DNA of 64,000 nucleotides, taken from Cylindrotheca closterium. Lineage: Eukaryota; Bacillariophyta; Bacillariophyceae; Bacillariales; Bacillariaceae. The translations under genes and the position numbers were made by a program. Positions 1-10,820 of the stretch are shown here, piece by piece; position 1 is the stretch's first letter; the number at the start of each line of letters is the position of its first letter. The stretch is from positions 396,258 through 460,257 of the forward strand of contig CAKOGP040001980.1 of assembly GCA_933822405.4 (NCBI GenBank). Direction: 5' to 3'. The notes beneath the pieces are model-generated. The model was not told the origin of the DNA and searched no databases. It worked only from the letters and a program-made list of their open reading frames with translations.

Positions 1-264
1 ACCATATGGAGATTACAAAGATGTTATATGAATCAAGGTGACTTCTGCTGTTTAATGTTAAGTTGTGTAGTTGTATTGTAGAGCGAGATAGGCTTACTTC
101 AGAGCAAACATCAATAATCCTCCTCACTGACCAAATGATCGCGCGTCCATTTCGTGCGACGTGTCTCTTTCGATCACCACTTTCCAAATTTTATTGCGCC
201 AACCCGAAGCCATAATGTTGGATGTGTTAGAGCCACAAGCAAGCACCACACACCACTTGGATCG

Positions 265-1287
265 ATGAAGGAGTACACGCTTCCGAAAATGGCTGCAGAG
301 GAGGCGAGTCCAGCGTCGATGCCTCATCGGGTTCTCGCTCTGTACAAGTTTACCCCGCTGCCAGAGGACAACCTGAAGGAATTGCAACAAGAACTGGAGA
401 ACGAACTGAGAAAATTTGGAGCACGGGGGACCTTGCTGGTGGCAACCGAGGGAATCAATGGAACAATCTGTTATCCTTATCCACCATCCGCTGATAACGA
501 CCCAGTGTATGAATATATTCAAGGGAAATTCGGCAACACGCTGCGTACGAGGATATCAAGTTACAACAAGCCCGTCTTTGCTAGGCTGAAAATCAAGCTG
601 AAATCAGAAATTGTCACCATGCATCAAGACGATATTCATCCAACGGAATGTGTTGGAACTTATGTTGGGCCTGAAAAATGGAATGAGCTCTTGAAAGATC
701 CAGAATGCACTGTGATTGATACTCGAAACGAATATGAAATTGATGTGGGAACCTTTCAAAATGCTATCAATCCACACACCCAGAGCTTTGTAGAATTTCC
801 AGACTGGATGAAGAAAAATATCAGTGGAGACAAGGCTCCCAAGAAGATAGCCATGTTTTGTACCGGTGGCATTCGATGCGAGAAAGCTACAAATTCAGCT
901 TTGAAGATGGTACCCAAAGATGTTCCTGTGTATCATTTGGAAGGAGGGATATTGAATTATTTGGATACTGTAAAGCCGGAAGATTCATTGTATAATGGAG
1001 AATGCTATGTATTTGATCAAAGGGTAGCCGTTTCGTATGGTCTGAAACCAAGCGAGAAATATTTTACCAGTTGCCACGCTTGCCGACATCCACTCTGCGC
1101 TGAAGATTTGGAACACAAGGGCTACGTCGAGGGCCTGTCATGCCAATGGTGTGCGGATAAGATCACCGAGAAGCAGAGGGAGCGTTTTGCCCAACGACAG
1201 AAACAGATCGAACTTGCAAAGAAAAGCGGAACAGTTCACATTCACGATCCCAAGGAGTTGAAAGCTCAAAAGTCAATTCAAACGTGA
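265..1287 (+). CDS. Rhodanese-domain tRNA uridine hydroxylase, TrhO/YceA type (UPF0176)
   Basis: Encodes 340 residues in one exon. The family hydroxylates uridine 34 of certain tRNAs (known for bacterial TrhO); the diatom role is inferred. An N-terminal acylphosphatase-like region (VLALYKFTPL, then LLVATEGINGT) is followed by a rhodanese domain with the active loop CTGGIRCEK, whose cysteine is near residue 199. The C-terminal tail has paired cysteines (CHACRHPL and CQWCADK), as in the family, which could bind zinc. The frame is open upstream to about 154 but has no ATG there, so the ATG at 265 is used. No clear targeting signal is seen. It converges with the secreted-protein gene that ends at 1415. 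Confidence 0.88.
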   Translation: MKEYTLPKMAAEEASPASMPHRVLALYKFTPLPEDNLKELQQELENELRKFGARGTLLVATEGINGTICYPYPPSADNDPVYEYIQGKFGNTLRTRISSYNKPVFARLKIKLKSEIVTMHQDDIHPTECVGTYVGPEKWNELLKDPECTVIDTRNEYEIDVGTFQNAINPHTQSFVEFPDWMKKNISGDKAPKKIAMFCTGGIRCEKATNSALKMVPKDVPVYHLEGGILNYLDTVKPEDSLYNGECYVFDQRVAVSYGLKPSEKYFTSCHACRHPLCAEDLEHKGYVEGLSCQWCADKITEKQRERFAQRQKQIELAKKSGTVHIHDPKELKAQKSIQT

Positions 1288-1414
1288 AGCAACATAAAAC
1301 TATATCCCCACCTTCGTAACAGCCCAATTGAGCGTCTAGTATTCCGATCGGTTCCCTTGCTATAGTCGTAACCAAAGACATTGCAACAGTTCCCATTCAA
1401 AATTAACATGTAAA

Positions 1415-2456
1415 TTAATTACCAATAGTAATACCCAAATCCGAAAACGATGTTGGAATATTCAAGCTATCCACGAAATCCTGTTGTGGGAAAGCAGAGA
1501 ATCGGTAGGCAGAAGATTGGAATGGTGTTCCATCTGCATCCGTTCCAGTCCATACCACGTGAAAGGCAATGTCGCACTCGGTACTTTGACTACTAACCCC
1601 TTCATCGCAAACCGACTTGTCCTTTCCGCAGCCTCCGGCAGGTGTTTGAATTGCAGCTGGTTCTCCATCGAATCCAAACGTGTTGATGCCGCATTCCAAG
1701 TCTTTGCAAAAAATGCAGCCGTCATCCCATGTGATTCCGTCGACCACTCCGTCCTTGACATCAATAATGGCCGTCAATTGTGGATAGATCTTTGCCTCGT
1801 CTACGTCGTAATACAACTTCTGGAAGGAAACACTGTATTTGTGGCATAACGGAACGTGTGAGTGTCTGTTGTTACACATCCCTGGAGTCGTTTTCCCTAG
1901 TGTCACTTACCCATTTTGTGATGAGACATGAATGCCAATATCCTTGTCGGCAAAGTTTCCTAGTTTTGATATGGAACCTCTTTGACTGATCAAATGTGTG
2001 TAGGCTGGACGAATAGGAACAGGAAAGCAAAACTATAAATAAGAACGGTCTTGTTGTGACATGATTGAACATCGAGCCCCAATCAGACACCTTCACTACA
2101 GCAGTCCAGACACACACACACACACACACACACACACAGCGCATATAGTGATACTTACAAGCAGGAACAATGAATCTGGAGAATTCGTCGGCAATTGGTT
2201 GAAAGCTCAGTCGGACGTAATCAACAACCTGTCCATTCCAGTTGACGCCGTTGGAAAGAACCAAACATATTGTTGTCTTTTCACCAATGGTGACAAGGGG
2301 ATTTAGGTTGCCATCCACACATCCTCCCCACGTGGGTGCCGGAGAGGGTGTGGGTTGGTCGGGAACTTGAGGTTCACCTGATTGCTCGTCCTGGGCGTTT
2401 GTGAAACTGACAGCGCAGAAGAGGCCTAAGACCTTTAGGATGCGAGATGGACGCAT
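1415..2456 (-). CDS. Secreted protein of unknown function, three exons
   Basis: Exons 2456-2159, 1977-1911 and 1832-1415 join in frame to 260 residues. Donors are GTAAGT at both introns; acceptors are ...AAAGAG and ...ATACAG. I chose the small middle exon because it alone restores the frame between the flanking exons. The N-terminus is a signal peptide (MRPSRILKVLGLFCAVSF, then TNAQ), followed by a Pro-rich linker and a Cys-containing domain with Asp-rich stretches. Intron 1 contains a (CA)n microsatellite. I do not recognise the family. It is probably extracellular or in the secretory pathway. Confidence 0.7.
2108..2138. repeat. (CA)n microsatellite in intron 1 of the secreted-protein gene
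   Basis: About 14 CA dinucleotides in a row. It lies just downstream of the GTAAGT donor of the minus-strand gene, so it does not affect coding. Confidence 0.95.
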
Positions 2457-2774
2457 TCTTTGTTTTGATAATCGAAGGGAGCTTGGGTTGTGGTGGTAGT
2501 TTTGACCTCAACAGTTGGATGTCGGGTCTTCTGCTGGTTGTTGATGCTCATTTGTTGCTGTTTTTACGTTCCGGAAAGATCTACGGGATGACTACGTTGA
2601 AAAAGTACCAGAAATGACAGTCGAAGGGGTCAATTACTGGATCACAAATGACCAATCCGATCTGATGGATGTGAAGTCTGACCGGTGTCAGTTCTTCGCC
2701 CATCACCCTCGAATCAATCAACGTCTGCAACATCTGCAGAATAAAAATCATTCCAGAGTTATTATTACGACGAG
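2457..2774. promoter_or_regulatory. Divergent intergenic region
   Basis: 318 bp between the start codons of the secreted-protein gene (minus) and the His-rich protein gene (plus). It must hold both promoters and 5' UTRs. I see no clear conserved element. Confidence 0.5.
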
Positions 2775-3779
2775 ATGTTTCGATCATTGATTCTTGTTGC
2801 AGCATTTGCTTCCTCTCTTCTATATTCGGAAGCCTTCCTAACACATCATCGTGTGGAGCGAAGGAGTCTTAGTCCTCTCCAACACGCCGGTCACGATCAC
2901 AATCACGATCATGGTACTCACGATCACAATCACGATCATAGTATTCACGATCACAATCATGACCACGACGAGAGCGACGACCCACCTCCACCTCCGTTGG
3001 ACGAAGAAGAGATTCGAGAAATTGAGAATGCCGAACGACGAAAGAAAGTAAAATTTCGCCAATTAGTGGCGGATTCCGTGGCTGTGTCGAATCCGGAACA
3101 TCTGCCAAAACTGTTGGCCAACAACATTGGCGCCATTGCGGCCCTTCAGGGACAAGAAGGTGCTGCCATTATCAAGGAAATTGTGGAAGATGCCAAAGCC
3201 GAAGGGGAAGAGCAGTTTAATCGGACTGTCATAGTGATTGAAAGTATCTTAAGCTTTGCGGAATCTTTCGTGGAAGAGGCGGAAAGTTTGGATTCGAAGA
3301 ATAAAAAGCTACTGGGAAAAATTATCAACGCCATGAAATCAAGCGAGGATGCCATGGATGAACTCATGGAGGTCGAAAGGGACAACTTTACAGCTGGATT
3401 CTTGCGCCATATCGAAGGAGAATGTGAAAGAATAGGCAACGCCCCGAAAATGACGACAGAGAGCACGCGTCTCATTGAACTACTTCGGGTAATCCAGGCT
3501 AGGGTACTGGAAGAGATTGGAGCAGACATGGGCGAGGCAACTTTGGTACTTGGTCAGCTGATGGGGTACGATGACAGAGATGAATTGCTTGGTGTCTTAG
3601 ATGCAGGTCTTACGGTTCAGGGCCGAGAATTTGCTGTGGAGATGAAAGGCTTGACAGAGGAAGCCTTGAGAGGATTCGAATCTGTCCATGGCGGTGTAGA
3701 ACCTGAGCTCTTGGATAGAGTTTCCTTTGTGGATCAACGGCTGACGAACTATTTGGAAGAGACGAATGAGTTCCAATAG
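2775..3779 (+). CDS. His/Asp-rich repeat protein with secretory or plastid leader
   Basis: 334 residues, single exon. A signal peptide ends at SEA, followed by FLTHHR, which resembles the diatom plastid motif (cleavage before F). Residues about 38-65 are three tandem copies of an octamer-like HDHNHDHG/S unit, a plausible Zn/Cu/Ni-binding stretch, then an Asp/Pro run. The rest is predicted helical and acidic, without a family I recognise. Function is unknown. Metal binding is inferred from composition only. It converges with the polymerase gene, leaving about 130 bp between the stop codons. Confidence 0.75.
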   Translation: MFRSLILVAAFASSLLYSEAFLTHHRVERRSLSPLQHAGHDHNHDHGTHDHNHDHSIHDHNHDHDESDDPPPPPLDEEEIREIENAERRKKVKFRQLVADSVAVSNPEHLPKLLANNIGAIAALQGQEGAAIIKEIVEDAKAEGEEQFNRTVIVIESILSFAESFVEEAESLDSKNKKLLGKIINAMKSSEDAMDELMEVERDNFTAGFLRHIEGECERIGNAPKMTTESTRLIELLRVIQARVLEEIGADMGEATLVLGQLMGYDDRDELLGVLDAGLTVQGREFAVEMKGLTEEALRGFESVHGGVEPELLDRVSFVDQRLTNYLEETNEFQ

Positions 3780-3913
3780 ACCAACAACCAAATCTCTATG
3801 GATCAAAATGAAACTGACGCCCTGTTACTAACTAGGAGATGAATCAACACTGTTGGCTACTAGGATCAACTTCTCTTCTCCCCTTATTGCATCACAATAC
3901 TACAGTATTGGTC

Positions 3914-6079
3914 CTATCGTGGCTGAAAAAAGGTTTTGATACTTCGAGCCTTCTTTCTGGGTGGACCTCCAGCTGTCGATCGTCGACTGGTGGCAGTCAA
4001 GACGTAATTTTCACGATCGTATTTTGCCTGCAATTGTCGCGCCAGTTCCATATCGTTGTCAACGGGTGTTGGTGGTGGTTCCTTCGAGACCACCAGTGGA
4101 GGTCGATTGCTGGAACTACTGCTATCGTCATTGTCTTTCTTGGAAATGCTAGCTTGCAATTCTTTGGCCAACTCTTCGTCACTCTTTTCTGTACTGCCAT
4201 CTGGAGTGATGGCTCGTGGATCATTGTCGTCGTTATTGAGAGATGGCAATGGACCTTGTTTTGCCTCTGACAACGAGAGGGATTCTGCTGCGATCATGTC
4301 CGATTTGGAAGAAAAGTATTGTTCCACGCCATCAGAACGAAGCATGGATTGTTGCTGTGGTGGATGATTCGAAAATCGATGGCTCGATGCGATCCTACCG
4401 TCACCCCCCTTTGTTGTTTCGGCACCACCAGAAGAAGAAAAGAAATTTTCAATGGACGAAACTCCTGAAGGTCCCATGGGTTCAAAATTGTTGGCCGACA
4501 TGCCAACTCCTCGCAATTTTTGTTTTTGCAAAATTGGAATCAGCTTTTCCATGGCTTGCTCCTGTAGTGTTTCTGCCTTTTTGGACGCCTTCATGCCTTC
4601 ATTTGGATACTGCAATCGAACCGACTTGGTGTTCCGCTGGCTCCGATGGGAGCCATCGTTTGGGCGTTGTCCATTGCGAGTCGTATAGTAGGTATAATTG
4701 AGAGTGCAAGTCTTGGGATACCGCTTGTTGCGCACCTTGTCCTTTGCGACTCTTGCGACAATTTCATTGGCAATAATGTTGAGCCATTTTTGTATTTCAG
4801 CCACTTGGTTCGTGGCGGTAAATGATTTGAAGGCAGTGATGGATTTGACCAAGGCGCCAGTCGTCTCCTTGACTTGTTCATTATCGTTCCCCCGACAAGC
4901 ATCAAATACGAGCAATGCTGTTTCTTGCGAAAAGTGATGCAAGAGAACTGGTAATGGAACTTGCGCCAAGTCCCCCATGGTGGCATCTTTTTTTTCATCC
5001 AACACTGTGTGAATCACCTTTTTCCCCAGTTTGCCTCCAAAATTGCGGACCTTTCGTATTTTGGTCGTTTCCATGACGGTCTCAAAATTGTTTGGATGCA
5101 AGACTGCTTGACCATTTGGTTTCCCATAGCCCGCTGCCAATTTGGCCATCATTTTGTTGGTGGCAATCCCCGCCGACATGGTAAACCCCAAATGATTCCA
5201 AACGTCGGTTCGAATCTGCTGTGACACTTGACACGCTCGATGCAGTGCAATTTTTAAGGGTGATTGTTCGTCATCTTCATTGTGAATGGAAGAATCTCCG
5301 ACTACAACAGTAGGCTTTTGATTTGGTATGCCTTTGCCTTTGCCTGTGCTTGTGCTTGCTTTGGAAGAATCATCAGTTGTAGAGGATGTTTGTACATGAC
5401 CTTCATTATTGATGTCAGAACCATCGTTATTGTAGCAATATTTGGTAATGTCCAAGTAAAATTCATCAATACTCGCTCGTTCCAGGACGAAATGATCTTT
5501 TCCACCCAAATGCTTGGTCAGACTCTCCAACACTACAGAAAAGATCGTCATGGAGGCTAATCGATATCGTTCCAAACAGGCCTTGCCCTCGTAATAATGT
5601 TTTCGAACACCCAGTTGCTTCCTCTCCTCCATTTGTTGCGGTGGTGTCAATTTGTAGATTTTGTCAAAGGCTGTTTTATAGTCTGCGTCTTGATCTTCCA
5701 TTCCAATGTCATCCTCCTTATTTTCTTCATCATCGTTCGTATCATTCTCATGATTCTTTCCCCCTTTTTCACTACCACTACTACTACTACTACTACTACT
5801 ATTACTATTAGAGGATTGCAAAATGTGCAAATGAATCGCATGACACTTGCCCTTGCTTTTTTGTGCTACGGCATCCCAGGAATCTCCCCGTTGAATTCCA
5901 AATTCTCGTGCGGGATAGGTCACGGCCAAGGTCGAATTCCATTGCAACAAGGCCAAACTTGTGTCTAGTGGCAAACCAAGTCGAACCCGTTCGCATTGGG
6001 CATAAAAACAATCCAAATCAAAGAGTAGAACGATTCGATTATTGTTGCGAGTTTGGTTGTGGTGGTTTTGGTTGTTCAT
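3914..6079 (-). CDS. POLH: DNA polymerase eta (Y-family translesion polymerase)
   Basis: 721 residues in one exon. The catalytic core has LLFDLDCFYAQ (first metal-binding Asp pair), LAVTYPAREFG, RASIDEFYLD (second catalytic acidic site), FTMSAGIATNKMMAKLA and IRKVRNFGGKLGKK, the pattern of RAD30/POLH rather than kappa or Rev1. The C-terminus ends in SIKTFFQPR, a PCNA-interacting (PIP)-like box. Before it lie two related helices, DEELAKELQ and DMELARQLQ, which resemble MIU/UIM ubiquitin-binding motifs. A Ser run in the N-terminal half comes from a trinucleotide repeat near 5775-5812. The frame continues upstream, but that part is His/Thr-rich 5' leader, so the ATG at 6079 is preferred. It would bypass UV lesions in the nucleus. 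Confidence 0.9.
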   Translation of the reverse strand: MNNQNHHNQTRNNNRIVLLFDLDCFYAQCERVRLGLPLDTSLALLQWNSTLAVTYPAREFGIQRGDSWDAVAQKSKGKCHAIHLHILQSSNSNSSSSSSSSGSEKGGKNHENDTNDDEENKEDDIGMEDQDADYKTAFDKIYKLTPPQQMEERKQLGVRKHYYEGKACLERYRLASMTIFSVVLESLTKHLGGKDHFVLERASIDEFYLDITKYCYNNDGSDINNEGHVQTSSTTDDSSKASTSTGKGKGIPNQKPTVVVGDSSIHNEDDEQSPLKIALHRACQVSQQIRTDVWNHLGFTMSAGIATNKMMAKLAAGYGKPNGQAVLHPNNFETVMETTKIRKVRNFGGKLGKKVIHTVLDEKKDATMGDLAQVPLPVLLHHFSQETALLVFDACRGNDNEQVKETTGALVKSITAFKSFTATNQVAEIQKWLNIIANEIVARVAKDKVRNKRYPKTCTLNYTYYTTRNGQRPNDGSHRSQRNTKSVRLQYPNEGMKASKKAETLQEQAMEKLIPILQKQKLRGVGMSANNFEPMGPSGVSSIENFFSSSGGAETTKGGDGRIASSHRFSNHPPQQQSMLRSDGVEQYFSSKSDMIAAESLSLSEAKQGPLPSLNNDDNDPRAITPDGSTEKSDEELAKELQASISKKDNDDSSSSSNRPPLVVSKEPPPTPVDNDMELARQLQAKYDRENYVLTATSRRSTAGGPPRKKARSIKTFFQPR
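5772..5812. repeat. Trinucleotide repeat coding for a Ser run in POLH
   Basis: Tandem (ACT/TAC)n on the plus strand, read as serine codons on the minus strand, inserted in the catalytic half of the polymerase gene. Confidence 0.85.
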
Positions 6080-6792
6080 ACTGACGATGAGGAGATGATG
6101 ACGATGATGATGATGATGAATCTGCAATGACGAAAAGACCAAGAGGAATGAATTGTTTGACTCAATCAATCGATCAATCAATCGAACGGTGATAGTATTG
6201 TGAAATCTTATCAGCACCGATACGAATTTGAATGTCTTTTTATCGTTTGATGTTGTTGTTGTCGTGTACGTGTACCAGCAGTGATTCCAACATGGAGACA
6301 ATCAACTGTCCGAACCTTGGATTGAAGTTGATGAGCGTGATGGTTTGAGTTTTTTAATGGAACTTGTTTAGTTGTTTGTCAACCCGAATATGATGATGAA
6401 TAGTTTCGTTTCCACCAAAAATACGATCGAAAAATATTATACGATCAGGACAGCGGATGGACGTAATGTCGTTTTGCTGTCACAATGTGTAGGAATACTA
6501 CGACAAACAGAAGCACCGGCCGGCTCTGTGCCTCCTTTCCAGGAGGCAGTCACCCGTTTCCTTCTTTTTTTGTTTGTGTCAACGTGACCACCACCTTGCA
6601 AGTTTCAAATTTCCTTTTTTGTATCAGCATCATTGCTGTTCTTGAAAGGTTTCGCTAATCGCAATCATTCCCAAACCAACCATCCAGGACGAGAGTTAGA
6701 AGAACAATTCTATCTACGCATATCTATTCCTAGGTATAGCTATCAATACCCAATCATAGCAATCATAGCAAACATACAGCAATAGCATTACG
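6080..6792. promoter_or_regulatory. Divergent intergenic region, POLH / PPP phosphatase
   Basis: 713 bp with both start codons pointing outward. It contains a GAT-type trinucleotide run near 6085-6120 and an ATCAATCAATCGATCAATCA block near 6163-6186. No gene is supported. Confidence 0.5.
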
Positions 6793-8457
6793 ATGAGCGA
6801 CCCCAACAACAATGAAGATATTGCCAAGTTGCAAGACCAAATCAATTCCTTAACCAACCAGCTGGAAGCTGCCAATCAAGCCAACAAGGGCAGCACCAAC
6901 AGTAAGAGACGTCAAATAGCCCCCGCTGCAGTGCACATTCAGCAAGTCGATGGCGGCATTGGCCAACGTCCCTTTTTGCAATCCCGGCGTGAAATGATGG
7001 GCCGGACTGCTTCCATTTGCACACGACAAGTCATGTCCAATCTGCCCACGGGAGAAAATGACTACAGTAATCATCCGCTCGCTCTACGGATTATGGACAT
7101 GTTTCAACGTCCTTCTGAGAATCTAGATTACCTGAATAGCGAACAGTTTGCCAAGGATTTGTTCAAGCTCTGCCAAAAAGTGAGACATGTCCTCGAAGGT
7201 GAACCCCGTGTGGTCTTTTTGCAAAGTCCAGCCTATATTTTTGGAGACATTCATGGAAACTTGGAGGATCTTCACTTTTTCTCTGATAACATCTGGAGAT
7301 TGGGCATGTCTCTGACGGCTGGAAACTTTTTGTTTTTGGGAGACTATGTCGATCGCGGCATGTCTTGTCTCGAAGTCACGGCTTATCTTCTAGCCATGAA
7401 GTTGCAATTGCCAAACAAGGTCTTTCTCTTGAGAGGAAACCACGAAACTAGAGACGTCAATGGATGGGAAGAACACTACGGAGAACGATCATTCATCTAC
7501 CAGTGCCGCCAACGTTTTGGTGATGATATCGGATACCGCATCTGGGAAGCCTGCAATCAAGTCTTTGATCGATTGCCTCTCTGCGGTGTGGTGGATCAAG
7601 ATATCTTTTGTGTTCACGGAGGTATCCCTAGACCAGTAGGCGAAAATACTACTCGTATTCAAGATATATTGAACGTTTCCAAGGTGGCTGGTATCAATCC
7701 TCCCTACGAACATGAAGATGATGACTACCAACAGGTAGCATCCGATTGTATTTGGAGCGATCCGGCTTCCGAAGAACAAGAACAGTACAGCGTTGACCCC
7801 GAATCTGGATTTGGAGAGTCGCTGAGAGGGGGCGGGGCCATTTGCTTTGGAAACAAGGCCGTTACTGACTTTTTGGCACAACAGGGATTCTCCTACATTA
7901 TGCGGGCTCACGAAGCACACGCCGAAGGTGTCGCTGTCTCCAAGGGGGCTCGTGTCTTTACAGTCTTCTCGACATCCAAGGATCACAACCAAGGCTCCCA
8001 AGCCTTGGCCGGATGTATCTTGGTCGATGGCGAAAAATTACAAGTCATTAACCGCAGTCCGGCCTACAAGAACCAATACGTACACCGAAGAGATAGCGTT
8101 AGCTTGAACGCTCTTTCTCCCACTGAAATCAGCAAACGAATCAAACTTGGTCTCATTAGTCAAGATGATGACGAGTCCAGCGAAGAAGAATGGGATGACT
8201 TTGATGAATCGAGTGAAGAAGAATCGGATGAAGAACCCCCCGTCTATGCCTTTTCCAAGGAACGACGTCGGTCGTCGGTCAATCTTGGTGAAATGGCTGC
8301 CAGATTCAATTCGGAAGAATGGGACTCGACTCATACTTCTGGATTTGTGGGTACTTCCAGTCGTCATTTGAATGCTTTGGAGGATGTCATTCGGGAAGAT
8401 GATGAGGAGGAAGCAGAAGAGGATTCAAGGTCGACAGTAGAGGGCGATATCAGTTAG
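6793..8457 (+). CDS. PPP-family Ser/Thr protein phosphatase, PP1-like core
   Basis: 554 residues, single exon. The signature metal-binding motifs are present in order: [22 protein letters not shown] and the later HGG, then WSDP. This core lies at about residues 130-420. It is preceded by a short N-terminal coiled-coil-like segment ([12 protein letters not shown]). It is followed by a long acidic Glu/Ser tail, with clusters such as [16 protein letters not shown] and a terminal [10 protein letters not shown], which is not part of the PP1 catalytic subunit. The tail could be regulatory and rich in CK2 sites (inference). Probably nuclear or cytosolic; no leader is seen. Confidence 0.9.
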   Translation: MSDPNNNEDIAKLQDQINSLTNQLEAANQANKGSTNSKRRQIAPAAVHIQQVDGGIGQRPFLQSRREMMGRTASICTRQVMSNLPTGENDYSNHPLALRIMDMFQRPSENLDYLNSEQFAKDLFKLCQKVRHVLEGEPRVVFLQSPAYIFGDIHGNLEDLHFFSDNIWRLGMSLTAGNFLFLGDYVDRGMSCLEVTAYLLAMKLQLPNKVFLLRGNHETRDVNGWEEHYGERSFIYQCRQRFGDDIGYRIWEACNQVFDRLPLCGVVDQDIFCVHGGIPRPVGENTTRIQDILNVSKVAGINPPYEHEDDDYQQVASDCIWSDPASEEQEQYSVDPESGFGESLRGGGAICFGNKAVTDFLAQQGFSYIMRAHEAHAEGVAVSKGARVFTVFSTSKDHNQGSQALAGCILVDGEKLQVINRSPAYKNQYVHRRDSVSLNALSPTEISKRIKLGLISQDDDESSEEEWDDFDESSEEESDEEPPVYAFSKERRRSSVNLGEMAARFNSEEWDSTHTSGFVGTSSRHLNALEDVIREDDEEEAEEDSRSTVEGDIS

Positions 8458-8939
8458 ACCAACAACAACAAAAACAAGAAGAATGAAACTAGTATTTTTT
8501 ATTTATAATTTATACTATACGAAACTAAAACTAGAACTAAACGAATAACAACAATAGGATACAAGCCAGATGCAACGTTGATTTCCGATCTATAATGATA
8601 CTTCACTCGCACAAGAGGTACTGTACACTGTACAGTGCCTTTCTTTCAAATTTTGGACCAATGGGCGAAACAAATAATTTTATTGTTCCTACCTTGAAAT
8701 GAAGAGCTTACTTAGACTACATTAAAAACATAGAACCAGAACTATCCTATCATATTGCAATGTTGTAGAAGAAAATAAAAACCAAGACAAGAATAAAAGA
8801 TGGAATTATACAATCATCGCAAGCAGGTATTTTTTAACATAGTGCTTGCATCTTCTAAAATCATATTTGCAAAATTTTGGGAAAATTTTGAAAACCAGCA
8901 AATAGCAAAATGAATATGAATCGCATGGAATCTTTTGCT
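8458..8939. other. Intergenic, AT-rich
   Basis: 482 bp between the convergent phosphatase and RING gene A. It is A/T rich, with a GTAC-type imperfect palindrome at about 8617-8639. No gene is seen. Confidence 0.6.
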
Positions 8940-10402
8940 CTAAGCTGAAACATCCGAGGACGTGGTAACGATGTTATTGTTTTCAGGAATCGTTTTGCCC
9001 CCTTCAATTTCGGTTTCGATCTCTGGTTTTGCTTCCCCTTCAGCTTCAGCTCCAACTTTTCCCGTTTCAACGTCAGTTTCCGTTTCAGTGGTCGCAGCTT
9101 GTTCCTCAGTGGAAGCTTCTGGCTCTGCTGCCGCTGCAGCTGCTTGCTGCCGCTGTTGGATTTCCTCTTGGTTCTTTATACTCCATGCTTCCAGTCGTCT
9201 AGCAGCTTCTTCATTGATTCCTCGAATCTTGTCCACTCGGGCTTCACCGAGAACTTGATAGGAGGAGGCTGTGAACTCATCAGGGGTGATCATATCGGAC
9301 CGGCAAATGGGACAGTTGAGGTGTTTCTTTTCCACCCACTCCATAAAACACGCGAGATGGAACATGTGACCGCACGAGCTACCAATGACTACCTTTTCTC
9401 CATGCTCTGCAAAGAAGAGAACAATGGGACAGACGATCATGACACATTGGATTAGATTCATTCAACTCGCAGTACGATTCATTCCTCTTCGCACGATCTC
9501 TCGGCAAGCACTTACCATAATCTTCAAGGCAGATGGAGCAAATGCCTTCCTCTGCTTCTTCTAAATCATCAGAAATTGCAGCTGACGCCTCCTTCGATTC
9601 AGGGCCTTGATTTGGCTCGTCCTTGTTTTCTTCGTCTGAATTTTCGTCGCTGTCGACGATATCTTCTTTCGTATCGGCTTTGGACTCTAAGTCATCCTTC
9701 TCATCTTCTTTGTTCGAAGTGGGCCAAGCAAAGTGTTAGCTCGGTCCATCGTGATCATGAGCCATCATCTTGGCACGATAACTTACTGTCAGTTTTGGTT
9801 TCAGTTATCTCCGGAGAATCATCCTCGCTCGATTCTTCCGATTTGACTATTGATGTTGTAATTGTGGACTCAGCTTTTCCTTCCTCAATGTCTCCATCTT
9901 TACTCTCCTCAACCTCGTCAATCTTTGAAGTTTCAGCTTCATCGTCAGCCTGTTCTTCCTTCTCAGCATCGTCAGATGCCGGATCATCAGTCTCACCCCC
10001 GTCCACATTTACAGCTTCTTTGTCTACAACGACACTCGATTCTTCAGTCTTCTCCAGGTTTTCATCGTTACTGCTGGAAGCCTCCGTTGTCTTCTTTAAT
10101 GATTCATCCTTTGATGCCTTCGTCACGTTGGTTTCTTTCACAAATGGAAACGAATTTGCTTCAAAATGATACCTTATCACTTTTGTCTGTTCGTCTTTGA
10201 GAAGTCCAGCTAACCCTGCCTGTCGTACCAATATTGGAGCAACCCTTCTCGCTTCTAGCTCATCTGGTGTCAGTAGATCTTCACCTGATGTACGGTCAAA
10301 CAACCAAGAAATGAAGTAGACAAGTCCAACAATCGCAATGATGACAACAACACCCGAGACGAAAAACAGGGAACCCTGAAACATTCCTTCAAAATCAACC
10401 AT
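8940..10402 (-). CDS. Membrane-anchored RING-H2 E3 ligase, paralogue A
   Basis: Exons 10402-9787, 9707-9516 and 9406-8940 join in frame to 424 residues. Donors are GTAAGT and acceptors end in AAAG and GCAG. An N-terminal transmembrane helix (about residues 12-34) is followed by LLTPDELEARR and AGLAGLL, then a long acidic Ser/Glu region. A C3H2C3 RING follows: CSIC, then CGHMFHLAC, then CPIC. The intron splits the RING just after its first Cys pair. After the RING is an Ala/Gln- and Glu-rich tail. It is predicted to ubiquitinate membrane-proximal substrates in the endomembrane system. It is tandem to a clear paralogue just upstream on the same strand (10821-12030). Confidence 0.8.
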
Positions 10403-10820
10403 TGTCTAGAGTATTAGAATGATATTATATTCGTGAGTGTTAGCAGAGGTATTAGTCTCTTTCAAGGTGAAAAAATTGGTTTCGAAGTTTGTTGCCAGCA
10501 GATGGAACTTCATCCTTTCGAAAATCGGAACTTTGTGCTCGCGTGACCACTCTGACTCACCCATTTGAACCACGTGTCCTATAAAATCCACCCCCAAAAT
10601 TGGGAGAGGATCGGTGGCACTACCCGGTATCGTATTACACTAGGTAGAGGCCAGCCCATCATTGTTATCGCACCTATAGGTCAGAGGTATATGACCAATC
10701 TTCCAGTGGACTACATAGGACTACAGCCAAGATCGAACACTGAATATCCAAATGGTGGAGTCCAAAGCGATAAAAGATCAGGATTTCAAATATCTATAGA
10801 AACTCTGCTCTGGAATTGTA
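10403..10820. other. Intergenic spacer between the tandem RING genes
   Basis: 418 bp containing the end of RING gene B and the promoter of gene A. No further gene is supported. Confidence 0.5.

Noticed and set aside
2057..2145. Cys/Val-alternating peptide across the (CA)n repeat
   Set aside because: It is intronic: the GTAAGT donor precedes it and splicing restores the secreted protein.
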